A DNA stretch of 53,528 nt from Rickettsia typhi (GCA_945875975.1 CAMCMD010000011.1:1-53528), one strand, 5' to 3'. Counted from the first letter of the stretch, positions 10,083 through 19,400 are shown. Translations and numbers: made by a program. Notes: generated from the letters alone by a model not told the origin.

Positions 10083-10332
10083 TATTCCTTTAATACTCCG
10101 TCTTAGCATACCTGACGGTAGCTCCATTTACAGATGCGACAAAGCCTTTTTATGCCCTAATATTTAATCAACAAAAAACGATCGTTTATTTTATAATTAA
10201 TTCGAGCTGTTAAACTAACAATTTCTAAAAACGTACTAAATTGCATTTTGGTTATGAGAATTAATTTGTGTACTACTTTATTATCTAGTACTATATTATG
10301 ATGTTTCTATAATCTAAAACTTGGAGATTAAT

Positions 10333-10581
10333 ATGTTAGCTAGAGCTAAAGTTGCTAAAGGAGGGAAAATATCAATTCCTTCAGCTTGTCGTAAATATCT
10401 AAATCTTAAAGATGGAGAAGAAATAATATTTAGCATCAACAATAATAATGATGTAGTTATTTCTCCAATGCACCTTGCTCTTGACAAAGCCCGTAAATTA
10501 ATTAGTAAATATCACGATCCAAATAAGAGTTTAGTTGATGAGCTAATAAATCAACGCAGAATTGAGGCAAAAAATGAATAA
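10333..10581 (+). CDS. AbrB-type antitoxin (VapB-like), module 2
   Basis: 82 residues from the ATG at 10333, which has GGAG six bases upstream; the in-frame TTG at 10321 is rejected. The AbrB domain is MLARAKVAKGGKISIPSACRKYLNLKDGEEIIFSI, followed by a helix (LALDKARKLISKY) and a charged tail (DELINQRRIEAKNE). It overlaps the VapC gene by 8 nt. The upstream 290 bases contain no other gene. It should act as antitoxin and autorepressor. Confidence 0.88.
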   Translation: MLARAKVAKGGKISIPSACRKYLNLKDGEEIIFSINNNNDVVISPMHLALDKARKLISKYHDPNKSLVDELINQRRIEAKNE

Positions 10582-10960
10582 AGTAGTATTAGATGCGTCA
10601 GCTCTTCTCGCCCTCATTAAAAATGAAACAGGAGGAGATATTGTAGAAAATCTTTTGGGTAGTATTGTAATGTCAAGCGTGAACATTTCAGAAGTAGCCT
10701 CTATTTTATTAGATTCAAGCATGGCACTAGAAGAATGCAAGGACGTTATAGAACCTTTTATTGACTCTATTATTTCATTTGATTCCGAATTATCCTTTGC
10801 CACTGCAAGCTTAAAAAAATTAACTAAACACAAGGGGCTATCTCTAGGTGATAGAGCCTGTATTGCGTTAGGTATTTTTTTAGATCTTCCCGTGTATACC
10901 GCTGATAAGGCTTGGGCAGAGCTTAAAATTCCGAACTTAAAAATTAACTTAATTAGATAA
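10574..10960 (+). CDS. vapC: VapC-family PIN-domain ribonuclease toxin, module 2
   Basis: 128 residues from the ATG at 10574, inside the end of the antitoxin gene. The PIN-domain acidic residues are visible: Asp7 in VVLDASALLALI, Glu near residue 42 in NISEVAS, and Asp in LSLGDRACIALG and YTADKAW. Metal-dependent RNase, probably cutting tRNA or rRNA. Unlike the module at 2257 it is intact. The next open frame begins only a few codons past its stop, suggesting the module was inserted at the front of, or recombined with, the gene at 11007. Confidence 0.9.
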   Translation: MNKVVLDASALLALIKNETGGDIVENLLGSIVMSSVNISEVASILLDSSMALEECKDVIEPFIDSIISFDSELSFATASLKKLTKHKGLSLGDRACIALGIFLDLPVYTADKAWAELKIPNLKINLIR

Positions 10961-11006
10961 TTAAAATATTACATTTGAAGTAGGCAAAAAAATTCATGCT
11001 TCTTTT

Positions 11007-12050
11007 GTGCAAAGATTCAGAGAGATAGACCCTTCGCAAGACAAAGTAGGTATAGCTGCGAAGATTGTAAGATGGGAGTACATTGTAAAAGCGCGCCAAA
11101 TACTTAAAGCACAAGTAGAGGAATATGATCGCCATGATAGGCTGGTAGCTGTAGAGCGTATGAAACTTGAAGAAGAAGCACTATTAAAAGCAGCGGTAAA
11201 ACAAGCTGAGCTAACAAAGGAGAAGCTCGAGATGGAGCGAGCAATTAGAGAAATGGAAGATGGCATAAGATCTGATACGTTAGAGTCCGAAGAGTTATTT
11301 GTAGCTCTATTTGGAAGAGATAATTGGTCTAGAATGAGCGCACGAGGTATAGATTCAGGAGAGGAAAAAGACGAAGAAAGACCAGAAGCATTCGCTATCA
11401 AACCTTTTGTCTCTGCTAGACGCTATGACGCGGGAAGTATCAAGATGAATCCTTACTTGCTACAGGTTGATGTTACGACTATAATCAATCTTGATTTAAG
11501 CCGTAGTGATATGGATGATGTTGGAGCTAATATTGTGGCTAACTTACTTAAACGCGGTGGTTTACCAAACTTAAAGTCTCTTGACGTGTCAGACAATCAA
11601 ATCACTCCTACTGGCGAGGGGTTTTTTGCTAGGGCTTTGCATAGTATAAATCAAGCTATATCCATAACATTAGTTAAGGTGCAGGGTTTCTCAATAGATG
11701 CTTTGAAAGCTACTATGAAAAGTATGTTGTTCATAGCGCATAATAATGGGATTAGCACAAAGGAAATGCTTACTACAGATGAAACTATTGAACATTGTAA
11801 AAAAGGCATTGTTAATGTGGGATTAAATGTCGGTAGTGGTCTTGTTCAATGCCTTACCCCAGCTGGGGTAATTGTTGATATTGCTGAACTAAACATAGGT
11901 TCAATAGCTAGAGATGTTGTCGGATTAGTCTTTGATCCTGTGAAAAGAGTAAATACTTTTATTTGTGTAACTCAAGAAAGTGTTTTTAGTGTAGTTGACG
12001 AGGATTTTGCTAATTGCTTAGTCGGTGTTGATAGTTTATTAGAGGAATAA
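11007..12050 (+). CDS. Coiled-coil and leucine-rich-repeat protein, possibly N-terminally truncated
   Basis: 347 residues from a GTG at 11007. I do not recognise the family as a whole. Residues 25-90 are a strongly charged helical or coiled-coil region (VEEYDRHDRLVAVERMKLEEE, with KLEMERAIREMEDG). Residues about 150-205 contain ribonuclease-inhibitor-type LRR units: INLDLSRSDMDDVGANIVA, then LKSLDVSDNQITPTGEGFFA. The rest has a hydrophobic GLVQCLTPAGVIVDIAEL segment. The frame stays open upstream to 10965 without a good start, and the VapC stop is at 10960, so the original N-terminus may have been lost. Weakly basic host-interaction role is inference only. It overlaps the next gene by one base (TAATG). 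Confidence 0.5.
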   Translation: MQRFREIDPSQDKVGIAAKIVRWEYIVKARQILKAQVEEYDRHDRLVAVERMKLEEEALLKAAVKQAELTKEKLEMERAIREMEDGIRSDTLESEELFVALFGRDNWSRMSARGIDSGEEKDEERPEAFAIKPFVSARRYDAGSIKMNPYLLQVDVTTIINLDLSRSDMDDVGANIVANLLKRGGLPNLKSLDVSDNQITPTGEGFFARALHSINQAISITLVKVQGFSIDALKATMKSMLFIAHNNGISTKEMLTTDETIEHCKKGIVNVGLNVGSGLVQCLTPAGVIVDIAELNIGSIARDVVGLVFDPVKRVNTFICVTQESVFSVVDEDFANCLVGVDSLLEE

Positions 12051-12469
12051 TGATAAAAATGTTTTATTTATTTGCTAAGTGTTTTACAGAGAAATATTTT
12101 GTATTTAAGGGCAGAAGCAACAGAAAAGAATACTTATCTTTTTTGATTTTTGACAAGAGTGTGCTATTTTTTATGGCTATTCTAGCTAAAGTTACGACAA
12201 GTAAGGTAATAATAATTATCTCCGCAATTTATTTTGTATTATCTACATTACCCTCAATATCATTAACTATTCGACGGTTCCATGACTTAAATTTAAGTGG
12301 ATGGTGGTGTGTTATGCTCACCCTGATTGGAGTTTTAGTTATATCTTTTATTCCTCAAAATACTATAAGCACTGCGATCTTATGCGTTCTGATTATGGTT
12401 GCAATATTAATCATATTCAAAAAAGGCACTCCTAGAACAAACAAATACAGAGAACTTCCTGTAAATTAA
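12050..12469 (+). CDS. DUF805 inner-membrane protein
   Basis: 139 residues with the DUF805 pattern: FKGRSNRKEYLSFLIF near the N-terminus, two middle hydrophobic helices, the motif IRRFHDLNLSGWW (arginine, HD, GWW), a further helix pair and the tail KKGTPRTNKYRELP. Four membrane segments are expected. Function is unknown for the family. The start overlaps the stop of the LRR gene (TAATG), so the two are translationally coupled and may work together. It lacks the usual glycine in the YG..P end motif (here YRELP). Confidence 0.8.
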   Translation: MIKMFYLFAKCFTEKYFVFKGRSNRKEYLSFLIFDKSVLFFMAILAKVTTSKVIIIISAIYFVLSTLPSISLTIRRFHDLNLSGWWCVMLTLIGVLVISFIPQNTISTAILCVLIMVAILIIFKKGTPRTNKYRELPVN

Positions 12470-12484
12470 TCGTTATTTGAGTTT

Positions 12485-13300
12485 TCAAATAATATTATTA
12501 CGAAATAATGTTGTTACTATACTTATTACAATTAACGCAACAATAATGATATCTAGCCTTGATATGTATTTATGGTTAAGCTCCTCTGATAAAACAGTAT
12601 ACAGTTCCTGAATATTGTCCAGGCGGTGGTTTAATATTCCCTGTCTTGTGCTTATATCCTGAAATTTTGCTGTCATCGAGTACAAGGGCTCATAACGTGG
12701 TTTGCGCCAAAAAAACTCAGGCACATCCAGGATGTTTTTAAGAAGATTAATTGAATATCTTTCACCAAATAAATGACCAATTTGTTTTGATAGTTCTTTT
12801 TGTGGTAAGGTAATCCGGCCAGTCCTGGCAAGCTCCTTTTGAATAGGTGCCGTCGTTTTAAGAATTGTATTAACTGAATCTTCTAAAGCAATAAGCTTTA
12901 CCGATTGCGCAAGAGCATAAGAAATCGATAACTTAGTATATTCAGACTTATTACCAAGAACAATTCTATTTCTTTCTTCATTAATGAATGTTGTGCCCTC
13001 ATCATTATTTGCATGCAATATATTGTATTCAAAACTAGTTTTGTCAGACCAAACTTTATCAAGTGGCTCTATTTCAAACTCCTTAAGTTCCTCAAGTATC
13101 CTTTGCTCCTGAGTATTATTACCTCCCCAGATCGTTACGCAACCAAATGAAAAAAAGAAAATGGCAAGATCTTCATCTTTTTTCATTGTAGCGAAGATAC
13201 CATCATCAAAATGTTTTACTACAAAACCATTATTAATTAAATACTGCGAATGATCATTCAACAGATATCTGGAAGCTGTACAACAGGATAAACAACGCAT
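12485..13300 (-). CDS. DUF155 / RMD1-family membrane-anchored protein
   Basis: 271 residues with the RMD1/Sif2/RMND1 pattern. It has an acidic strand region (AIFFFSFGCVTIWGG), the helix YALAQSVKLIALEDSVN, then GRITLPQKELSKQIGHLFGERYSINL cut into GRITL and IGHLFGERYSINL, the diagnostic DVPEFFWRKP, a RQGILNHRLDNIQEL helix, and one C-terminal membrane anchor (IIIVALIVISIV). The family includes mitochondrial RMND1, needed for mitochondrial translation; the bacterial role is unknown. The gene convergently faces the DUF805 gene and follows tag by 93 nt on the same strand. Confidence 0.82.
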   Translation of the reverse strand: MRCLSCCTASRYLLNDHSQYLINNGFVVKHFDDGIFATMKKDEDLAIFFFSFGCVTIWGGNNTQEQRILEELKEFEIEPLDKVWSDKTSFEYNILHANNDEGTTFINEERNRIVLGNKSEYTKLSISYALAQSVKLIALEDSVNTILKTTAPIQKELARTGRITLPQKELSKQIGHLFGERYSINLLKNILDVPEFFWRKPRYEPLYSMTAKFQDISTRQGILNHRLDNIQELYTVLSEELNHKYISRLDIIIVALIVISIVTTLFRNNII

Positions 13301-13393
13301 AGAAACATCACTTTTTTTAATATTGAATCACAAGGGTTATATGTATATTCTTCAGGAATACTTTCTACTGCTGGGTTAATAAATTATATCTCA

Positions 13394-13969
13394 TTAAGTC
13401 CTAGTTGTTGCTAAATAACAGTCTATAGTATGATCATTTACCATGCCGATAGCCTGCATATAAGCATAAATAATTGTTGAACCCACAAAACTCATGCCAC
13501 GCTTTTTTAGATCTTTAGATAACGCATCTGATTCAATTGTACGCACAGAAATATCTTTAATAGCTTTTGGATGATTTATTTTTGGAGTATCATTAACAAA
13601 ACGCCAAACATAAGTATCAAATGAACCAAATTCTTGCTGAATTGTTAAGAAAATTTGTGCATTTTTACGTGCTGAAAATACTTTAAGACGGTTACGGATA
13701 ATAGCTGGATTAGTTAATAATGTTTCAAGCTCATCATCAGTCATCAGCGCTACTTTCGCCGGGTCAAATTGTTTAAATGCCTTGCTATATCCTTCTCGTC
13801 TTTTTAATATGGTTTCCCAACTTAAACCGGCTTGTGCTCCTTCTAAAATTAGCATTTCAAAATGTTTAAAATCGTTATGTACAGGAATACCCCATTCAGT
13901 ATCATGATAGTGCTCATAATGGATCTTTCCACTTCCTACCCATTCGCAGCGCTTTTTATTATTATTCAT
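13394..13969 (-). CDS. tag: DNA-3-methyladenine glycosylase I (Tag)
   Basis: 191 residues, normal for Tag. The start CEWVGSGKIHYEHYHDTEWG holds the family's zinc cysteine and His residues (CxW ... YHDxEWG). It continues FEMLILEGAQAGLSWETILKRRE, the helix-hairpin-helix, and ends FVGSTIIYAYMQAIGMVNDH with the second zinc-ligand pattern. It excises 3-methyladenine from alkylated DNA and starts base-excision repair. It begins 27 nt after the stop of the 39-residue-repeat gene on the same strand, so virB6, the repeat protein and tag may share a transcript. Confidence 0.93.
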   Translation of the reverse strand: MNNNKKRCEWVGSGKIHYEHYHDTEWGIPVHNDFKHFEMLILEGAQAGLSWETILKRREGYSKAFKQFDPAKVALMTDDELETLLTNPAIIRNRLKVFSARKNAQIFLTIQQEFGSFDTYVWRFVNDTPKINHPKAIKDISVRTIESDALSKDLKKRGMSFVGSTIIYAYMQAIGMVNDHTIDCYLATTRT

Positions 13970-13996
13970 TTCTTTAGGGTATTTAAATATAATCTG

Positions 13997-16465
13997 TCAA
14001 TTATAACGTCTAATATCATTTGCCATTTTCTTAATATTTTCTGACAAATGTATTCCTGATTTGCTCAATTTATATGATATGGAACTGGCCTTTCTTGCAG
14101 TATTTGCTATAATTTCATTTAGTTTGGTTTCATTTTCAAATAAGTGAGCTAACCTCTGCTCTATACTTCCGCCGCTATTATGTAATATACTCGATATATT
14201 ATGCGCTTCCAGCTCGCTATCCTGAATCAGTTTATTCAATCTATCCCCGTTTTTAATAAGTATATCAACTGACCTACCTATACTCCTTCCTGAACCGCCA
14301 AGAATATTAGCAACGTTAGTAGCATTAAATTCAGAAGTATCAAGGTACTGTTCTAACTTGGCACTTCGTTTAACGATTGCTTCTATGGCTTGCTTAATTC
14401 CCACGCCAGAATCTTTTAATAACGTAGACAGGTTCTGATAAAAACTACTATTAGTGCTTAATTCTTCTAGGATAGTCTGCTGCTCGACCATATCTCTTAT
14501 TGCACTACCTATGTTTTTACCTGAATTGCCCAGCATGGTTGATATGTTAGCAGGGGTAAATAAGGTTTCATGAATAAACCCACTTAATACTTTCTCTTGT
14601 GCAAGCAATGTATCTAACGCTTCTCCTATGTTTTTACCAGACCCTCCAACCATATTAGATATGTTAGCATGGCTAAAACCTACTCTTCTACTAAAACCAG
14701 CTATTTTATCTACTCTTTGTTCTAACTGCAAAATATTAGATGCAACATTGGCTCCAGATTCTGCCAGCAAACCGGTTACATTCTGCGAGGTAAAATCACT
14801 TTCTTCTGTGATAGTATGTAGATGATGCTTACTTTTAACTAGATCTATAATAGCTTTTTCTAAGTACTTGCCTGCTCCACTTAAAATACTTGAGACATCC
14901 TGCGCGCTGAAACCACTTGTTGCCACAAACTCATGCAGCTTCGATTCATGTTTTTTTAATGCAATTATCACCTGGTCAATATTTATTCTTGCTCCGCTAA
15001 GCATTACTCCAACCTGTTGATTGGTGAAATCTCCCTTTTTAATGAAAGCACTAATCTTTTGCTCATTTTCTACAAATAATTCGATTGCTTTCCCTAAATG
15101 GGCCCCACTACCGTTAAATATTCGCGATAGATTAGAAGCGCTATATTTTCCTGTCTTAACCAGCTTATTCAGTTTGCTACCATGTTTAGCTAATTTCTTA
15201 ATTGCTTCTGCTATGTTTGACCTAGAGCCTGCTAACATGCTTGTGACTTCTTCGGCTTTAAAATACTTTTCTTTTAAGAATTCATTTAATTTATCTGCAT
15301 TCGTTGCCAGAGTTTTAATCGCTATCCCAATACTAGACCCTGATCCTGCCAACATACTTGAAATATTGTTGCCCGTGAAATGACCCTCCTGAACAATTTC
15401 ATTCAATTCTTTCTCGTAATGAAGGAGCATTGATATTGAATGTTCAATATTGGCTCCAGATCCAGCCAGCATACTTGAAACATTTGAGGCACCAAACGTT
15501 CCGTTTTTAACAAAAGCATTCAAGCCATCTGCATGAGTTACTAAGACTTTGACCGCTATATTAATATTCTTTCTTGCTCCGCCAAGCATATTAGATACAT
15601 TAGAAGAACTGAACTCTCCCTCAGCTATAAATTTTCTGAGTGGATCTTCCGCTCTTGCCAAAGCTTCTATAGCCTGGGCTATATCCTTTCCTGCCCCACT
15701 TAACATTCTCGAAATGTTACTTGCTTCAAAACCGCTATTTATGATAAATGAGTTTATTTGCTCAGCATATTGCAGCAAAGACTGTATTGCACTGCAAAGG
15801 TTACCTTTTGACCCTCCAAGCATGCTCGAAACATTTGAGGGTGCAAATGCACTATTTTTTACGAATTCATTGAACGGACTTATAGAATTTTTTAAATCAA
15901 TAATTACAATGCCTATTTGGCCTCTGTTGCCTTTTAGCATACTAGCGATGTTCTGGTTACTGAATTCAGTTGTTCTAACAAAATCATTGAGTAAGCTAGC
16001 GTTTTTAAGAATAGAATCAATTGCTATCCCTATATCAACCCCACAACTGGATAAAATAGTAGATAGCTGTTTACCATTAAATTCTCCCTCAATGATAAAT
16101 ACATTTACTGCATCTATCCTTTCATATAAATCTTTTATGGCATCCCCTATATGAGAACTGGATTTTATGAGTATTTTTGTTAAGTCTTCTATAGTAAAGT
16201 TACTACTCTTAGTAATTTCAAATAATAACTCACTATTGGCGATAAGCTCATCTAATGCCTCTTCTATTTTAGGTCCGGCTCCAGACAACATATTGGTTAT
16301 ATGTTGTGCTTTTAGCCCTTTGTTTATAATCAGTTTTAAATCATTTGCCCTATTTTCTAGAGCCTCAACTACATCACTAAAATGTTGTTCCCTTTTTGCC
16401 AAACTCGATATATTCGATTGGCTAAACCCCATATCTTTCACTGTTTTATTCCGAAGTAATGCCAT
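13997..16465 (-). CDS. TALE-like 21-repeat protein, candidate secreted nucleic-acid-binding effector
   Basis: 822 residues made of 13 lead residues, 21 tandem repeats and nothing else. The repeat length is 39 (repeat 1 is 37, repeat 18 is 38, the last stops at 32). The consensus is F(S/T)xxN(I/V)SxML, a loop xGSGxN, then IxxAIxxLxxxxxxLxxFI: helix, short loop, helix. This matches the layout of TALE-like repeats (F/L at 1, I/V at 6, Gly at 14, then AL..V and a late Leu) with two extra residues in the loop and a longer second helix. Loop residues 11, 15 and 16 vary most. First and last repeats are degenerate, as cryptic and half repeats are in TALEs. No signal peptide and no clear nuclear signal. 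It starts 5 nt after virB6. A protein-binding alpha-solenoid is the main alternative. Confidence 0.7.
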   Translation of the reverse strand: MALLRNKTVKDMGFSQSNISSLAKREQHFSDVVEALENRANDLKLIINKGLKAQHITNMLSGAGPKIEEALDELIANSELLFEITKSSNFTIEDLTKILIKSSSHIGDAIKDLYERIDAVNVFIIEGEFNGKQLSTILSSCGVDIGIAIDSILKNASLLNDFVRTTEFSNQNIASMLKGNRGQIGIVIIDLKNSISPFNEFVKNSAFAPSNVSSMLGGSKGNLCSAIQSLLQYAEQINSFIINSGFEASNISRMLSGAGKDIAQAIEALARAEDPLRKFIAEGEFSSSNVSNMLGGARKNINIAVKVLVTHADGLNAFVKNGTFGASNVSSMLAGSGANIEHSISMLLHYEKELNEIVQEGHFTGNNISSMLAGSGSSIGIAIKTLATNADKLNEFLKEKYFKAEEVTSMLAGSRSNIAEAIKKLAKHGSKLNKLVKTGKYSASNLSRIFNGSGAHLGKAIELFVENEQKISAFIKKGDFTNQQVGVMLSGARINIDQVIIALKKHESKLHEFVATSGFSAQDVSSILSGAGKYLEKAIIDLVKSKHHLHTITEESDFTSQNVTGLLAESGANVASNILQLEQRVDKIAGFSRRVGFSHANISNMVGGSGKNIGEALDTLLAQEKVLSGFIHETLFTPANISTMLGNSGKNIGSAIRDMVEQQTILEELSTNSSFYQNLSTLLKDSGVGIKQAIEAIVKRSAKLEQYLDTSEFNATNVANILGGSGRSIGRSVDILIKNGDRLNKLIQDSELEAHNISSILHNSGGSIEQRLAHLFENETKLNEIIANTARKASSISYKLSKSGIHLSENIKKMANDIRRYN
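14000..16426 (-). repeat. Array of 21 diverged 117-bp coding repeats
   Basis: Codons for the 39-residue unit repeat head to tail from 16426 (residue 14) to the stop. DNA identity between units is low while protein pattern is kept, so the array is old and not being homogenised, unlike Xanthomonas TALE arrays whose repeats are nearly identical in DNA. Over the last 20 units, position 14 is Gly in 14 and Arg or Lys in five, and position 12 is Gly in 13. Position 16 is Asn in eight, His in three, Ser in three, Asp in two. Open frames on the opposite strand here are a by-product of this periodic codon use. Confidence 0.9.
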
Positions 16466-16470
16466 CTTTA

Positions 16471-19400
16471 TTACCCCTTATTGCGAATATAATCATCAAT
16501 CTTACGTACTCTTCTAACATTTTGCTCTACTTTAGGCGGATGGTACTCTTCCATACCGGCCTTCTTCCTATGTTCATTAATACCGTCTACGTGCTTATCT
16601 ATCTCTTCAGCAACTTCGACTTTTCTTTGATCAATTTGTTGCAGCACTTCTTGGCTCGAACTAAATTCTTCTATAGATTTTTTAAGCTTCTCTACTTCAG
16701 TACGCCCCTCATGTATTGCCATCGGGGCAACTTCTGCATAATAGCTTTGCATTAACGATGGTAGTTCTGCTGCGGTAATATCTTCTCTGCCATAGTGATC
16801 TTTGGCAATCTCATAGGCTGAGCTAATGGTATTAGCTGCTACATCAAAGGTTGTTTGATAATCTTCTTGGCGGCTTATAAACTCATCAGTTTGATGTATT
16901 TGCTTCTCCACTTCATAAGCTTTATCGACCATATGTCTCATCTCTGAATCCTTTGCATATTCAGTCATAAAGGTTTTCCCCATTAAGGATGGATCTTCTC
17001 CACTTGCTAATGCATCATGAACTTTTGAATTCAAGTCACGTCTCTCAAGACTCTTATATAAATCCAGATTACTGTTCCCTTCACGAGTAGCTTGGGCAAG
17101 GAATTCCGGCGAGATCACGCTTCTACCTTCTGTTCTGCTATAATCATCAATAGTCTTAGTGATCCCGGATCTTTCAATTGCACTCTTTTGATCTGCAAGC
17201 TGCTCGGCATATATTTGTTTGGTAAAGTTTTTAGCAGCTGGATCTGTATTGATTTCATGCCAAGCCCCTCCTCCAAACGTACGGCTTATAGTATCAATTT
17301 TGCCTCCAGATAATCCTTTATATAACCCACTTTTAACACCCTCAACCTCAGAAACCAACTCTTGTCCGAATTGTCTTTGTTTAGCCTGCTTTAACTGCTT
17401 TCTTTGCTCACCAGAGTGTTGTATTTCTTCTAGAGAACGAAGAGTTTTGTTATGTTTGCCTACTATTCCAATACCTCTATCCGACATTGCAGCAAATGCA
17501 TCAACATATGCTTCCTGGAATCTTCTCATTTCAGAAGCATTCTTGGCAAGCTCTCTGAGTTTAGGATCTTTAAGAACCTTATCAACGGACTCTTTCTCTA
17601 AAGCAGATAATTTATCATACTCCTTCCCAAACTTGGCTTTAGCAAATTCTTGTGGAAGTGCAGTGAATTTTTTCTCTGCTAATTTTGTAGCAGCTTCCTC
17701 AGCAATTTTTCGCCTCTTTAATTCCGGCAATGACTGATCTACATTTTTAATCATTTCTTTGGCTAAAAACTCAGTATATTTATCCATCGCCTTTGGATCT
17801 ATCTTACTTCTATCTAGACCGGTAGATTTTCTAACTTCATCAAGTACTACAGGATTTGCTCCAGATGTTAGTGCTTCTTTCTTTAAAGAGTTAACACGAT
17901 GCCTATCTACTAAAGCAGAGGGAGTAAATTGATTTGCCGCAGCCTTAATACCCTCCCATCTTTCTCTCCCTATTGTTCTGTCTATTGCACCAGAAGCTGC
18001 ACGCCCTGGCATTTTAGCGAGGTAAGCATTGGATTTATCAAATGTTTGAGCTTTAACTGCCTCGCCTACATTACTTATATTGGTAAAGTTTCCAGACGTG
18101 CCAGTAATAAACTTTGCAACTGCTATGGTCAATCCATTAAACTTATGGAGCAAATAGATCGCAACAAATATCAGTAGCAAACCATCGAGTTGAACAAAAT
18201 TTCCATTCCAAAACTGATTTAATCGTCTTGAGTCTTTAACCGGATCTAAGAAAGGAAGATCTACATACCGCTCCCCTATACAGGCATAGGCTTCACAAAA
18301 ACCAGTATCAGCTACGCTTCCTACAACATTAACATCACTACTAAAGTGATCAAGAGGTATAGGAATAGGCCTAGTAACTTTTGAAAATTGCTCAGCTTTC
18401 ATTGGTTGTGGGAACCACCAGTAAAATAACGAATTACCTAAACTAAAACCAAGCGTCTTTTCTGTTTCTTCTCCAAAGAGAGGTGTATTACCTGCATTCG
18501 TCATTTTAGGGAAATCATGCTTACATACTCTGAATCCTAATGCTCCATATATCTCTTGACGCAAGATCATTGAGATAAAAATCAATCCTGTAAATAATAT
18601 AATTGGTTGAACTGCATAGGATATTAATTGTTTTAACCAGTTCTCAAATAATGACCTAGTTACCCCAAATAACATAAAACAAATAAAGATTGGTCCCATA
18701 GTTATTATCATCCCAATAGCTATAAGTGCCGTAAGGTAAATCACTGCAGCCTGGAAGAAAATCATCAGTATAAAGTACAGTGCTGTGAAAAATAGTATGA
18801 TATATATAAAACCCATCCAATCTACAAATAACAAAGAAAGTAGCTTTGAAATAGTTTGTGGAGCTATCATTAGCGCGAGTATTCCAGGTGATCCTGGGCC
18901 AGTTGCGCCGGCTTCAACAATTATTTGTAAAATCTGCTCTACACCACCTATAAAATAGGCAAAAAGATAATCATTAAAAAAGGTCCAGCTATATTCAGTA
19001 CTTAAAAGAGCTGAAACTATCGCTATCTTTCCTACTCTTACTATTAACTCAGTATGCGTAACCTCTAAATTACCTGCTAGATATGAAAGAGCAGTGAACA
19101 TTATGTATAAGGTAAGCATGGCCGAAACCGCAGATCTATATCCTGGATTCTGTACAATACCCATGTAAATGCCTCTTATTAACCCATAATTACCATCAGC
19201 ACCAAATAAGAAATCTTTTACTAGTTTTGTTACATAGGAAATTGGGTCTGGATTTGTTCTAGTAATCCCAGACTTTACCACTACTCTATATTGACCATTA
19301 TTATCATCATAAAATTTATCAAGTATTTTGAAGTATAGCTTAGTATCTGCGTATTGTTGCTTTACTGAATCTGATTCAAACTGATAAACTCTTCCTCCAG

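Noticed and set aside
14000..16426. CRISPR array, suggested by regular spacing of about 117 bp
   Set aside because: The periodicity is in protein sequence, the DNA units are diverged, and the frame is open across the whole region.
16474..16479. Independent promoter for the repeat gene just upstream of its start
   Set aside because: The bases before the start are virB6 codons with no convincing -35/-10 pair; coupling to virB6 is the simpler reading.
14628..16517. Several long plus-strand open frames opposite the repeat gene
   Set aside because: They arise from the regular codon use of the 39-residue repeats on the minus strand; they lack ribosome binding sites and are hydrophobic nonsense.
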